Notes: generated by a model not told the origin, from the letters alone. 13,155 nt of DNA from an uncultured Collinsella sp. (GCA_905197585.1 CAJJZO010000032.1:1-13155); one strand, 5' to 3'; numbered from the stretch's first letter, positions 1 through 6,481 are shown. Program-made: numbers and translations.

Positions 1-122
1 CGACCGGTGGCTCGACGGGCGGCTCCACTGGTGGTTCGACCGGCGGCGATGGCGGCACGCCTACGCCTACGCCTACGCCCACTCCCGACCCCTCGCCCAC
101 GCCTGACGATACGGTCGGCTAG
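1..122 (+). CDS. 3' end of a protein with a Gly-Ser-Thr / Pro-Thr low-complexity tail (partial)
   Basis: The gene enters from the left edge. The in-frame codons start at base 3 and end with TAG at 120-122, leaving about 39 residues. They read as tandem GGST units, then GGDGG, then a run of Pro-Thr dipeptides, and the protein ends in DDTVG. There is no LPxTG sorting motif and no hydrophobic segment in the visible part. Such flexible tails occur at the C-termini of secreted or cell-wall proteins in actinobacteria, including class A penicillin-binding proteins, but nothing catalytic is visible, so the function cannot be assigned. The frame is supported by the regular repeat, the stop codon, and the strong terminator 22 bases after the stop. 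The gene converges on argR. Confidence 0.7.
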   Translation, partial: TGGSTGGSTGGSTGGDGGTPTPTPTPTPDPSPTPDDTVG

Positions 123-144
123 AAATCATCCGGCCATAAGCAAC

Positions 145-185
145 AAGGCCCCCGAGCAGCCTATTGAACTGCTCGGGGGCCTTTT
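145..185 (+). terminator. Rho-independent terminator of the left-edge plus-strand gene
   Basis: A perfect 15-bp stem (145-159 pairing with 169-183) rich in GC encloses a 9-base loop. Its 3' arm runs into TTTT (182-185) followed by AGTTT. It lies just after the stop codon at 122 and faces the argR terminator, so the two convergent genes each have their own stop signal. Confidence 0.9.
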
Positions 186-226
186 AGTTTGAAGCGACCT
201 GGTGGGCGGTCTTTATACCGGCAAAC

Positions 227-258
227 AAAAAGGGGGTACCGACCAACGTCGATACCCC
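227..258 (-). terminator. Rho-independent terminator of argR
   Basis: On the minus strand a stem GGGGTA/TACCCC (258-253 with 238-233) continues, past one mismatched pair, into an inner CGAC/GTCG stem with a four-base loop. It is followed by a run of five T (231-227). It lies about 50 bases after the argR stop codon, at the end of the minus-strand group argR belongs to. Confidence 0.85.
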
Positions 259-309
259 TTACAAGCCACGATGTCAGCGCGCACAGAGCCGAGCGCACGA
301 CCCGCACGC

Positions 310-747
310 CTACTTGCGAGAATTGCTCAGCTTATTGATCAGCGCCTCGAGACGCTCGCCGTCCTCGGCCGTCTGGGCAATGACCAAAATCGTATCGTTG
401 CCGGCAAGCGAGCCAAGCACATCGGGCAACTCTGCCGCATCAACGGCGGCGGCGATGCCGGAAGCCGTACCAGGCTGAGCCTTGATCATAACCAGATTAT
501 CGGTACGCAGAACGCCCGTAACGAGCTCGGAAACCATACGCTGCAGGTGCAGGTCCTCTGCCAGAACATAGATGCCCTCAGGGAGCTTACGCAGCCCCAT
601 ATCGGCAATATCGCGAGAGACAGTCGCCTGCGTGCAATCAAAGCCCATAGCACGGAGCTCATCGACCAGCACGCGCTGCGTACGGACGTCCTTATTGCGC
701 ACAATATCTCTAATGGCATCCTGGCGCCCATTGCGTTTTTTAGCCAT
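310..747 (-). CDS. argR: Arginine repressor ArgR/AhrC
   Basis: This is a DNA-binding regulator that uses arginine as corepressor to control arginine biosynthesis and catabolism genes, usually as a hexamer. The 145-residue product has the family length. An N-terminal winged helix domain carries the recognition helix signature QATVSRDI near residue 42. The C-terminal oligomerisation and arginine-binding domain is recognisable from GTASGIAAAVDAAELPDVLGSLAGNDTI, split here as GTASG, AAVD and GNDTI, around residues 94-122. I chose ATG at 747 because GAGAGG lies seven bases upstream; a longer reading from TTG at 780 would add 11 residues unlike the family. Arginine pathway genes are not in this window, so it probably acts elsewhere in the chromosome. 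A partial dyad resembling an ARG box lies upstream, which would fit autoregulation. Confidence 0.95.
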   Translation of the reverse strand: MAKKRNGRQDAIRDIVRNKDVRTQRVLVDELRAMGFDCTQATVSRDIADMGLRKLPEGIYVLAEDLHLQRMVSELVTGVLRTDNLVMIKAQPGTASGIAAAVDAAELPDVLGSLAGNDTILVIAQTAEDGERLEALINKLSNSRK

Positions 748-791
748 ACAAACCCTCTCTCCAAAAGATGGCGGAGACAATCAATCAGTGA

Positions 792-815
792 TTGAATAGT
801 TTAACGCTATTTGAA
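792..815. promoter_or_regulatory. Possible ARG-box-like operator upstream of argR
   Basis: An AT-rich imperfect dyad, TTGAATAG and CTATTTGAA separated by seven bases, lies 45-68 bases upstream of the argR start codon. Known ARG boxes are AT-rich imperfect palindromes of about 18-20 bp, so this is a candidate autoregulatory site. The match is by eye only, and the spacing between half sites is not clearly that of the family. Confidence 0.3.
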
Positions 816-836
816 GGCTTTTGTGTATAAGAACGC

Positions 837-872
837 ATTTCGAAACAATTCTATGCAAGTTTGTTTCGTAAT
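837..872. repeat. Extended dyad CGAAACAA-N12-TTGTTTCG in the argR upstream region
   Basis: Eight bases (841-848) are perfectly inverted at 861-868. Beyond one mismatch on each side the symmetry continues for three more pairs (837-839 with 870-872), giving 11 of 12 paired positions around a 12-base centre. It lies between the glycosyltransferase-like stop codon (880) and argR (747). On the minus strand no T-run follows, so it does not look like a standard intrinsic terminator. It may be a regulator site or a weak hairpin at the 3' end of the upstream transcript. No confident promoter hexamer pair was found for argR in 748-879. Confidence 0.5.
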
Positions 873-879
873 GAGCCGT

Positions 880-1920
880 TTAGGCGGTTTTTGCGCCCGT
901 CCGGTTAAGAAAAGCTGCCAGATGCGTACACATCACGCAGCGCGTGGGCTTGGCGCTGGCGATCGGCCCAAACAACAGACCGAGTCCCCGATGGTTGTCC
1001 TTGAGCGCGGCGACCATCTGACGGGTTCGAGGCGCCTCGAGCATATCACGCATGCGGGCGGAACGCTCAATTGACGACACCCCATGCGGGCTCAGGCACA
1101 AATTCTCGATGCAGGCGACCAGTCCGGCAAAGTAGAACTTTTGGCTTGCCAGCTTGAGCCGACCACCGCTATCTGCTTCCGAGAGTGAGTCCGCAAGCTC
1201 GTCGAGTGCTCGGATGTCATCGGATACCTTGGCATACATGGTGGGATCAAAGGCATCTGTAAGCTTAGGTGCCGCCGCGTGGAAACAAGCGTCGCCGCAG
1301 CCGGAGACGCACTGCGCCCGCGAGAGCGCGCACGCCATAAACCCAACTGTGCGAAACACCTTGTCGCACAAAAGGCATGCCTCAAACAGCGAGCGGCTGT
1401 ACATCACGCCAGAGGTCTGAGCGACTAGGCCGCCTAAAATCAACTGAGACAGCCCGCTCACCATCGAAGACTTGTCTTCAATGACAATAGGGGCAACATT
1501 CAAGACGCGCGAATGGCGTTCTCGATGTGCATCATAGCGGTCGAGCGACACCGTGGGGAACACTATGTCTGCCGCAGTATCGCACGCGATATCGACCATC
1601 TTGGAAAGGGACTGCGGAGCAAACCACTCATCGGCGTTCATAGCGATGATTTGAGAGCCGCGCGAGACAGCAAAACCGGCACGAAGGCAAGCGCCGCGCT
1701 TCGCGTCCTCGACGTCAATCAAATCAATATGGATGTCCCTATCGGCAGCAACTTGAAGCGAATGGCGCACACCGGGCGCAGCATCGCGGCAGACAACGAC
1801 AATCTGCAAATCGTAGAGGTCTTGGTTCTGGATACTCTCGAGCGCACGCATCGCATAGCTGGGCGAACCTTCTACCACAAGGATCACCGAAAGTCGCGGA
1901 TGCGAGCCACGTCGAACCAA
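880..1920 (-). CDS. Degenerate family 2 glycosyltransferase-like protein
   Basis: The 346-residue product begins like a GT-A fold family 2 glycosyltransferase. LSVILVV (residues 10-16) is the first strand, RALESIQNQ (25-33) matches the usual helix before the second strand, and AGFAVSRGSQIIAMNADEWF (81-100) matches the region holding the metal-binding DXD. Key positions are altered: the nucleotide-binding Asp pair after the second strand reads VVVCRD, and the DXD position reads N95-A-D97. Residues beyond about 110 are not recognised; there are 13 cysteines overall, including CxxC near the C-terminus, and no clear membrane segment. The only usable start is TTG at 1920, since an in-frame stop lies shortly upstream; GAGAGGA about nine bases before it can serve as ribosome binding site. 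The protein may be an active but divergent transferase or a non-catalytic relative. It lies between truA and argR, which says little about its role. Confidence 0.6.
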   Translation of the reverse strand: MVRRGSHPRLSVILVVEGSPSYAMRALESIQNQDLYDLQIVVVCRDAAPGVRHSLQVAADRDIHIDLIDVEDAKRGACLRAGFAVSRGSQIIAMNADEWFAPQSLSKMVDIACDTAADIVFPTVSLDRYDAHRERHSRVLNVAPIVIEDKSSMVSGLSQLILGGLVAQTSGVMYSRSLFEACLLCDKVFRTVGFMACALSRAQCVSGCGDACFHAAAPKLTDAFDPTMYAKVSDDIRALDELADSLSEADSGGRLKLASQKFYFAGLVACIENLCLSPHGVSSIERSARMRDMLEAPRTRQMVAALKDNHRGLGLLFGPIASAKPTRCVMCTHLAAFLNRTGAKTA

Positions 1921-1921
1921 G

Positions 1922-1963
1922 TTATCCGTCCTCTCGACAGCAATGAATCAAATCGTGGTTCAT
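1922..1963 (-). CDS. Possible 13-residue leader ORF before the glycosyltransferase-like gene
   Basis: An ATG at 1963 preceded by GGGGTG opens a frame encoding MNHDLIHCCREDG and ends in TAA at 1922-1924. The TTG start of the downstream gene follows after a single base. The tight stop-start spacing would suit translational coupling. It could equally be chance: the frame is short and its coding character cannot be judged. Confidence 0.25.
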   Translation of the reverse strand: MNHDLIHCCREDG

Positions 1964-2054
1964 GGTACACCCCGGCAATAAAAGCAATGAGACACCGGTT
2001 GTATTGCACGCCAAGAACAGATGTTGCACACGCGCAGCCCACAGATAATGGGTG

Positions 2055-2073
2055 TCGACGCACGACGCGTCGA
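2055..2073. repeat. GC-rich hairpin downstream of truA
   Basis: TCGACGC (2055-2061) is inverted at 2067-2073 around a five-base loop, and flanking GGG/CCC could extend it with an internal bulge. It begins nine bases past the truA stop. No T-run follows on the minus strand, so a terminator role is unsupported. It may mark the 3' end of the truA message or simply be a structured spacer. The rest of the 161-base gap (1921-2081) shows no clear promoter. Confidence 0.4.
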
Positions 2074-2081
2074 GCCCTCCC

Positions 2082-2906
2082 CTAGTCGAGCACGACGAGC
2101 TCGGCGGGATCGTAATCCACGCCCATAAACGTAAGGCCGCAGGCAGGAGCCGTGGGGCCCGCAGCGGTACGGTCGCAAGCGTCGATGACCTCGCGCATCC
2201 ACTCGGGTTCGCGGCGATGCATGCCAATCTCGACAAGCGTGCCCACGATCGTGCGGACCATCGAATGCAAAAATGCGTTGCCCTCAATGGTAAACGTCAG
2301 GATATCCTCGCCAAAGGCCACCTCATGGCCAAACTCGGCCCGCATCACGCAGCGGTGCGTAGGCTTGCCCACGGCAGAGGCGACCTTGCAAAAGCTCTTA
2401 AAGTCCTGCTCACCCAAAAGCGCGGGACAGGCCGCAGACATGGCCTCGACGTCCAAGGGATAGCGATGCCACCACACGGCACCCCGTGAGAGCACGGGAC
2501 GCGCGTCGCGATCGGCAATACGGTACGTATATGTACGTGAACGCGCATCAAAGCGTGCAGAAAAGCCTTTACGGGCCTTGTAGACCTCGTTTATGGCGAT
2601 ATCTTTGGGCAGCAGGGCATCCATAGCCCGCAGCCACCTACGGCGCGTCAAGGCGAGCTCAGCGTCCGTTACGGGCACGCTGATGTACTGAGCCACGGCA
2701 TGCACGCCGGCATCGGTACGCCCCGCGCACGTCAGATCGATCGGGCGGCGAAGCAGCGTCTCGATGGCTCGACGTAGCTCACCCGCAACCGTCGTCTGTC
2801 CCGGCTGCTCGGCAAATCCGCTATACGACGAGCCATCATAGGCCACGCGAAATACGAGCGTGGCGTCAAGCTCGGAAATCGAATTGAAATCAGACGGCGC
2901 AGTCAT
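2082..2906 (-). CDS. truA: tRNA pseudouridine synthase A (positions 38-40)
   Basis: TruA converts uridines 38-40 of the tRNA anticodon arm to pseudouridine in the cytosol. The 274-residue product has the family length. The catalytic motif GRTDAGVHA is at residues 62-70, with Asp65 as the nucleophile. The N-terminal strand LVFRVAYDGSSYSGFAEQ is typical of the family, as are SFCK and the FLHSMVRTIVGTLVEIG segment in the C-terminal half. I chose ATG at 2906, which has GGGAG five bases upstream; a TTG at 2921 would add five residues. truA follows rplQ in many Gram-positive genomes. Here a strong terminator lies between them, so expression needs read-through or a promoter I could not identify in the 26-base stretch between terminator and start. 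Confidence 0.96.
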   Translation of the reverse strand: MTAPSDFNSISELDATLVFRVAYDGSSYSGFAEQPGQTTVAGELRRAIETLLRRPIDLTCAGRTDAGVHAVAQYISVPVTDAELALTRRRWLRAMDALLPKDIAINEVYKARKGFSARFDARSRTYTYRIADRDARPVLSRGAVWWHRYPLDVEAMSAACPALLGEQDFKSFCKVASAVGKPTHRCVMRAEFGHEVAFGEDILTFTIEGNAFLHSMVRTIVGTLVEIGMHRREPEWMREVIDACDRTAAGPTAPACGLTFMGVDYDPAELVVLD

Positions 2907-2941
2907 GGGCGCTCCCAACAAAAAAGCAACGGTATCGCGAC

Positions 2942-2972
2942 AAAAAAAGAGGGGTACGCGAACGTACCCCTC
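2942..2972 (-). terminator. Rho-independent terminator of the ribosomal protein operon
   Basis: On the minus strand a perfect 10-bp stem GAGGGGTACG/CGTACCCCTC (2972-2963 with 2958-2949) closes on a TTCG tetraloop and runs directly into seven T (2948-2942). It lies 26 bases after the rplQ stop codon and is the only strong terminator seen between rplE and truA, so it probably ends the long ribosomal transcript. Confidence 0.95.
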
Positions 2973-2998
2973 GAATATAGCCTATGCAGACGGAATGT

Positions 2999-3466
2999 CT
3001 ACTCAGCGGTCTCCTCAGCAGGAGCCTCCTCGACAGCCTCGACCTTCTTGGGAGCAGCGGCCTTCTTGGGGGCCGGAGCAGCCTTCTTGGCCTTAGGCGT
3101 GCAGGGCTCGGTGACGAGCTCCATGATAACGATGGGAGCGTTGTCGCCCTTGCGGTTACCGAGCTTCATGATGCGGGTGTAACCGCCGTTGCGGTCCTGC
3201 CACATGCCCTGAGCAGCCTTGTCGAAGATCTCGGCAACGAGCTGCTTATCGCCGAGCTTGGCGATAGCCAGACGACGAGAGTGCAGGTCGCCCTTCTTGG
3301 CCCAGGTGATGATCGGATCGACGACCGAACGCAGCGCCTTAGCGCGGGTCTCGGTGGTCTTGATGCGGTCGTTCTCGAAGAGGGCCTTAGCAAGGCTCTT
3401 CTTCATGGCCTTGGTGTGGCTCGCATCGGTGCCGAGCTTCAGGCCCTTCTTAACGTTGTGACGCAT
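2999..3466 (-). CDS. rplQ: 50S ribosomal protein L17
   Basis: L17 is a large-subunit protein near the peptide exit tunnel. The N-terminus MRHNVKKGLKLGTDASHTKAMKKSLAKAL and the region ENDRIKTTETRAKALRSVVDPIITWAKKGDLHSRRLA are classic L17, broken here only for description. The conserved core ends near residue 120. It is followed by about 35 residues of Ala, Lys, Pro and then Glu, ending in EAPAEETAE, so the 155-residue protein is longer than the roughly 120-130 of many bacteria. Such charged tails are common on actinobacterial L17 and S-proteins and are probably disordered. The ATG at 3466 has a GGAGAAA stretch upstream. It is the last gene before the operon terminator, 30 bases after rpoA. Confidence 0.98.
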   Translation of the reverse strand: MRHNVKKGLKLGTDASHTKAMKKSLAKALFENDRIKTTETRAKALRSVVDPIITWAKKGDLHSRRLAIAKLGDKQLVAEIFDKAAQGMWQDRNGGYTRIMKLGNRKGDNAPIVIMELVTEPCTPKAKKAAPAPKKAAAPKKVEAVEEAPAEETAE

Positions 3467-3496
3467 GGTCTAGTTTCTCCTCAAATATGCGAAGCA

Positions 3497-4438
3497 TTAA
3501 GCCTTCAGGCTCAGGCCCATGGACTCAAGCTTGTCCTTCACTTCCTCGATCGACTTAACACCGAAGTTACGGATGTTGAGCAGATCGTTCTCCGAGAACT
3601 CAACGAGCTGACGGACCGAGTGAATGCTGGCGCGCTTAAGGCAGTTGTAAGAACGGACGGAAAGGTCCAGATCCTCGATCTGCTTGTCCAGCTCAGCGTT
3701 GTCGTTGGTGACCTCGGGAGCGAAGATCGAAGCCTCCTCCTCGACCTCGGGGGTCTCGGCAAGGTTCATAAAGGCAGCCATATGCTGGTTGATGATATTA
3801 GCGGCCTGGACCACGGCGTCGCGCGGGGCGATGGAGCCGTTGGTCTCGATCTCGAGGACAAGGCGGTCGTAGTCGGTGTGCTGACCGACACGGCAAGCCT
3901 CAACGAGCTTGGCGCAACGGGAAACCGGCGAGTACAGCGAGTCGACGTGGATCACACCGATGGGATCGTTGTCGCGCTTGTTGGCCTCGCCAGAAACATA
4001 GCCGCGGCCATAGCCGATGCGCATGCTCATGGTGAGATGGCCACCCTCGGTGAGCGTAGCAATGTGCTGCTCGGGGTTGACCAGCTCAAACTCGGACGGA
4101 ATAAAGAAGTCCGCACCGGTGACCTCGCAGGGGCCGTCAACCGAGATGGTGGCGGTCGCCTCGTCGGTCGTGCCGAGAGCCCTGAAGACAAGACCCTTGA
4201 CATTCAGGACGATGTCGGTGACATCCTCGACCATGTTAGGGATGGTCATGAACTCGTGCTGCGCACCATCGATCTGAATAGCCTCGACGGCGGCACCCTC
4301 GAGCGAGGACAGAAGAACGCGACGAAGGGAGTTACCCAGCGTATCGCCGTAACCACGCTCGAGCGGCTCGACGGAGACACGAGCAGACGTCTCGTTGATC
4401 TCTTCGACCTGAACCTGAGGCCTAATGAATTCTGACAT
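3497..4438 (-). CDS. rpoA: DNA-directed RNA polymerase subunit alpha
   Basis: The alpha subunit dimerises to nucleate assembly of RNA polymerase, and its C-terminal domain contacts UP elements and activators. The 313-residue protein shows the N-terminal domain with FIRPQVQVEE, then RGYGDTLGNSLRRVLLSSLEGAAV (residues 29-52, the dimer interface). The compact C-terminal domain follows from about 240 to 313, with LDLSVRSYNCLKRASIHSV and LLNIRNFGVKSIEEVKDKL forming the DNA-binding helix-hairpin-helix surface. An acidic linker (EVEEEASIFAPE) joins the two. ATG at 4438 has GGAGGTAAT just upstream, a strong ribosome binding site. It sits between rpsD and rplQ as in most bacteria. Confidence 0.99.
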   Translation of the reverse strand: MSEFIRPQVQVEEINETSARVSVEPLERGYGDTLGNSLRRVLLSSLEGAAVEAIQIDGAQHEFMTIPNMVEDVTDIVLNVKGLVFRALGTTDEATATISVDGPCEVTGADFFIPSEFELVNPEQHIATLTEGGHLTMSMRIGYGRGYVSGEANKRDNDPIGVIHVDSLYSPVSRCAKLVEACRVGQHTDYDRLVLEIETNGSIAPRDAVVQAANIINQHMAAFMNLAETPEVEEEASIFAPEVTNDNAELDKQIEDLDLSVRSYNCLKRASIHSVRQLVEFSENDLLNIRNFGVKSIEEVKDKLESMGLSLKA

Positions 4439-4470
4439 GTATTACCTCCAGCCTCAGCAGCCCGGATGGA

Positions 4471-5067
4471 CTACTTAGAGTAGAGCTCGACGATGAGCTG
4501 CTCGTTGATATCACCGCTGATCTGCTCACGCGTCGGCAGAGCGAGCACGTTACCAGACAGCTTCTCGATATCGACCTCGAGCCAGCCAGGGACCTCAAAG
4601 CGCTCGGAGGAAATCAGGGCCTCCTTGATGGGGAGGAGGTCACGGAACTTCTCGCCGACAGCGACGACGTCGCCGGCCTTGACGCGGTAGGACGGGATGT
4701 CCACGCGCTTGCCGTTCACGGTGAAGTGACCGTGACGGACGGACTGACGAGCCTCTTTGCGGGTGCGGGCGAAGCCAAGACGGAAGACGACGTTGTCGAG
4801 GCGAGACTCAAGGATGATCATGAGGTTCTCACCGGTGACGCCGTTCATCTTACGGGCCTTGTTGAAGTAGCCGTGGAACTGCTTCTCCAGAACGCCATAG
4901 ATGAACTTGACCTTCTGCTTCTCGCGCAGCTGCATGCCGTACTCAGATTCCTTGCGACGGCGCTTGGGCTGACGGATAGATTCCTTCTTGCTGCTGTAAC
5001 CGAGCTCAGCGGGATCGATCCCGAGCTGACGGCAGCGCTTAAGAACAGGAGTCCTGTCGATTGCCAT
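4471..5067 (-). CDS. rpsD: 30S ribosomal protein S4 (C-minus form)
   Basis: S4 is a primary 16S rRNA binding protein that starts assembly of the 30S body and helps decode accurately. The 198 residues include an N-terminal basic region (KRRRKESEYGMQLREKQKVKFIYGVLEKQF), then the S4 RNA-binding domain, recognised by RLDNVVFRLGFARTRKEARQSVRHGHFTVNGKRVDIPSYRVKAGDVV at about residues 90-136. Only one cysteine (residue 12) is present near the N-terminus, so the four-cysteine zinc site of the C-plus form is missing. In many bacteria S4 represses its own operon by binding mRNA near rpsM; whether that holds here is not visible. ATG at 5067 is preceded by GAAAGGA. A 32-base gap separates it from rpoA. 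Confidence 0.98.
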   Translation of the reverse strand: MAIDRTPVLKRCRQLGIDPAELGYSSKKESIRQPKRRRKESEYGMQLREKQKVKFIYGVLEKQFHGYFNKARKMNGVTGENLMIILESRLDNVVFRLGFARTRKEARQSVRHGHFTVNGKRVDIPSYRVKAGDVVAVGEKFRDLLPIKEALISSERFEVPGWLEVDIEKLSGNVLALPTREQISGDINEQLIVELYSK

Positions 5068-5086
5068 ATTGATACGATCCTTTCAG

Positions 5087-5491
5087 TTACACGCGGCGAC
5101 GCTTCTTGGGGCGGCAGCCGTTGTGCGGAATGGGGGTCTTGTCCTGGATGCTCGAGACCTCGAGGCCAGCAGCCTGGAGGGAGCGGATGGCGGTCTCACG
5201 ACCGGAGCCGGGGCCCTTGACGAAGACGGAAACCTTCTTCATACCGTGCTCCATGGCCTGCTTGGCAGCAGCCTCGGCAGCCATCTGGGCAGCGAACGGC
5301 GTGGACTTACGGGAGCCCTTGAAGCCCACCTGGCCAGCCGACTTCCAGGAAATGACGTTGCCCTGGGGATCGGTGATCGAAACGATCGTGTTGTTGAACG
5401 TAGAACGAATGTGAGCCTGGCCCACGGAAATGTTCTTACGGTCCGCGCGCTTCAGACGGGCAGCGCGAACGTTCTTCTTAGCAGTAGCCAT
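5087..5491 (-). CDS. rpsK: 30S ribosomal protein S11
   Basis: S11 lies on the platform of the small subunit and takes part in mRNA binding near the exit site. The 134-residue protein contains [15 protein letters not shown] (residues 27-41), [39 protein letters not shown], and the invariant C-terminal [13 protein letters not shown]. The start ATG at 5491 gives [15 protein letters not shown], a normal basic N-terminus, with GGAGCG upstream. Neighbours are rpsM (14 bases upstream) and rpsD (19 bases downstream). Confidence 0.99.
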   Translation of the reverse strand: MATAKKNVRAARLKRADRKNISVGQAHIRSTFNNTIVSITDPQGNVISWKSAGQVGFKGSRKSTPFAAQMAAEAAAKQAMEHGMKKVSVFVKGPGSGRETAIRSLQAAGLEVSSIQDKTPIPHNGCRPKKRRRV

Positions 5492-5505
5492 CTATCTAGC
5501 GCTCC

Positions 5506-5880
5506 TTATTTCTTCTTCTTAGCACCGATCTGACGCTTCGGGCCCTTGCGGGTACGAGCGTTAGTGTGGGTGCGCTGGCCGCGGACCGGGAGGCCCTTGC
5601 GGTGACGAAGGCCGCGGTTGCAGCCGATGTCCATAAGGCGCTTGACGTTCTGGTTGCGCTCACGGCGGAGGTCGCCCTCAACCATGATCTGGTTCTTATC
5701 GATATAATCGCGGATGGCGTTAACCTCATCCTCGGTGAGGTCCTTAACGCGCGTATCCACGTTAACGTTGCACTCGACGCAAATCTTCGTCGCAGTGGTG
5801 CGGCCGATGCCGTAAATGTAGGTCAGACCGATCTCAACGCGCTTCTCACGCGGGAGGTCGACACCATTAATACGGGCCAA
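5506..5880 (-). CDS. rpsM: 30S ribosomal protein S13 (TTG start)
   Basis: S13 sits in the head of the small subunit and forms bridges to the 50S subunit and the P-site tRNA. The 124-residue product starts [26 protein letters not shown], with [10 protein letters not shown] giving the helix-two-turn-helix motif. It carries [27 protein letters not shown] near the C-terminus and a lysine-rich end (IGAKKKK). The start codon is TTG at 5880. No other start gives the conserved MARI N-terminus, and a strong AGGAG lies six bases upstream, so TTG is probably real. It follows rpmJ by 14 bases and heads the alpha-operon portion. Confidence 0.98.
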   Translation of the reverse strand: MARINGVDLPREKRVEIGLTYIYGIGRTTATKICVECNVNVDTRVKDLTEDEVNAIRDYIDKNQIMVEGDLRRERNQNVKRLMDIGCNRGLRHRKGLPVRGQRTHTNARTRKGPKRQIGAKKKK

Positions 5881-5894
5881 CGTAGTCTCCTCTC

Positions 5895-6008
5895 TTAACC
5901 CTGACGCTGCTTATGACGGGGGTTCTCGCAAATGACGAGGACCTTGCCATGGCGCCTAATGATTTTGCACTTATCGCACATCTTCTTGACCGAAGGACGT
6001 ACCTTCAT
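5895..6008 (-). CDS. rpmJ: 50S ribosomal protein L36 (zinc form)
   Basis: This is the smallest large-subunit protein, 37 residues: it begins [19 protein letters not shown] and ends NPRHKQRQG. Zinc ligands Cys11, Cys14, Cys27 and His32 are all present, so this is the C-plus (zinc-ribbon) type. It is a true gene although very short: the whole length matches the family, the ATG at 6008 has GAAAGGAAG upstream, and it sits in the usual place between infA and rpsM. A 37-residue length is standard for the family. Confidence 0.97.
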   Translation of the reverse strand: MKVRPSVKKMCDKCKIIRRHGKVLVICENPRHKQRQG

Positions 6009-6057
6009 CGTTCTTCCTTTCGGTAGCGCTCAAACTACTTCCCTACTATCTACTCGC

Positions 6058-6087
6058 CCAGCCGCAGGCGTTTAAAACTATGGCTGG
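6058..6087. repeat. Weak dyad in the 150-base infA-rpmJ spacer
   Basis: CCAGCC (6058-6063) is inverted at 6082-6087 around an 18-base AT-containing loop. The spacer 6009-6158 is among the longest inside the operon. I looked for a minus-strand promoter in it but found only poor hexamers. It may hold a processing site or a leader structure for rpmJ, but nothing decisive can be seen. Confidence 0.3.
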
Positions 6088-6158
6088 TCTTCACACACAA
6101 TCCGACCGTAGGTTGAGCTAAGCCTGCAGCCGGAAATGGAGTGCGTGTATGCGTGCCG

Positions 6159-6377
6159 CTATTTGTAGCGATAGGTGATGCGGCCGCGGGTCAGGTCGTA
6201 CGGGGAAAGCTCCACGACAACCCTGTCACCGGGGAGAATACGGATGTAATTCATTCGGATCTTGCCAGAAATGTTGCACAGAACCGAATGACCGTTCTCG
6301 AGCTCGACCTTAAACATGGCGTTGGGCAACGGTTCCTTTACCGTACCCTCGAGCTCAATTGCGTCTTCCTTCTTCAC
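6159..6377 (-). CDS. infA: Translation initiation factor IF-1
   Basis: IF-1 binds the ribosomal A site during initiation together with IF-2 and IF-3. It is an OB-fold (S1-like) protein: [27 protein letters not shown], then [37 protein letters not shown], almost identical to the actinobacterial consensus. Reading from GTG at 6377 gives 72 residues beginning [11 protein letters not shown]. That matches the usual family length and aligns with the E. coli N-terminus without extra residues. A TTG at 6383 would add two residues and has less room for its ribosome binding site. Both are non-ATG. A plausible promoter lies about 40 bases upstream, so infA may be expressed partly on its own. Confidence 0.95.
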   Translation of the reverse strand: MKKEDAIELEGTVKEPLPNAMFKVELENGHSVLCNISGKIRMNYIRILPGDRVVVELSPYDLTRGRITYRYK

Positions 6378-6416
6378 AAGCAATCATCTTTCTCTAGAAA
6401 ACGACAGCGATTGAGT

Positions 6417-6445
6417 ATTCTACAACACGTATGCACGCATCGTAA
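6417..6445 (-). promoter_or_regulatory. Candidate promoter for infA
   Basis: In the map-infA gap the minus strand has TAGAAT (6422-6417), one mismatch from the -10 consensus. Seventeen bases upstream is TTACGA (6445-6440), a poor -35. The predicted transcription start near 6410 would leave a leader of about 30 nt before the infA start, a normal length. The 98-base gap is otherwise AT-rich without other features. Internal infA promoters are known in other bacteria, which fits but does not prove this one. Confidence 0.4.
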
Positions 6446-6481
6446 TAACTTCGTAATGGCTCCACAACTAAGTGGAACTTG

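Noticed and set aside
7..192. Plus-strand frame starting at base 7 at the left edge
   Set aside because: The frame beginning at base 3 gives regular GGST and PT repeats and stops before the terminator, whereas this frame reads through the terminator stem.
202..795. Plus-strand open frame opposite argR
   Set aside because: ArgR on the minus strand has family motifs and its own terminator; the opposite frame has none.
2060..2950. truA start at TTG 2921
   Set aside because: ATG at 2906 has a suitable ribosome binding site and gives the usual N-terminal length.
2984..4435. Long plus-strand open frame of 483 codons over rplQ and rpoA
   Set aside because: It is the antisense shadow of two unmistakable minus-strand genes in GC-rich DNA and has a biased Leu-Val-Asp-Gly-Glu composition.
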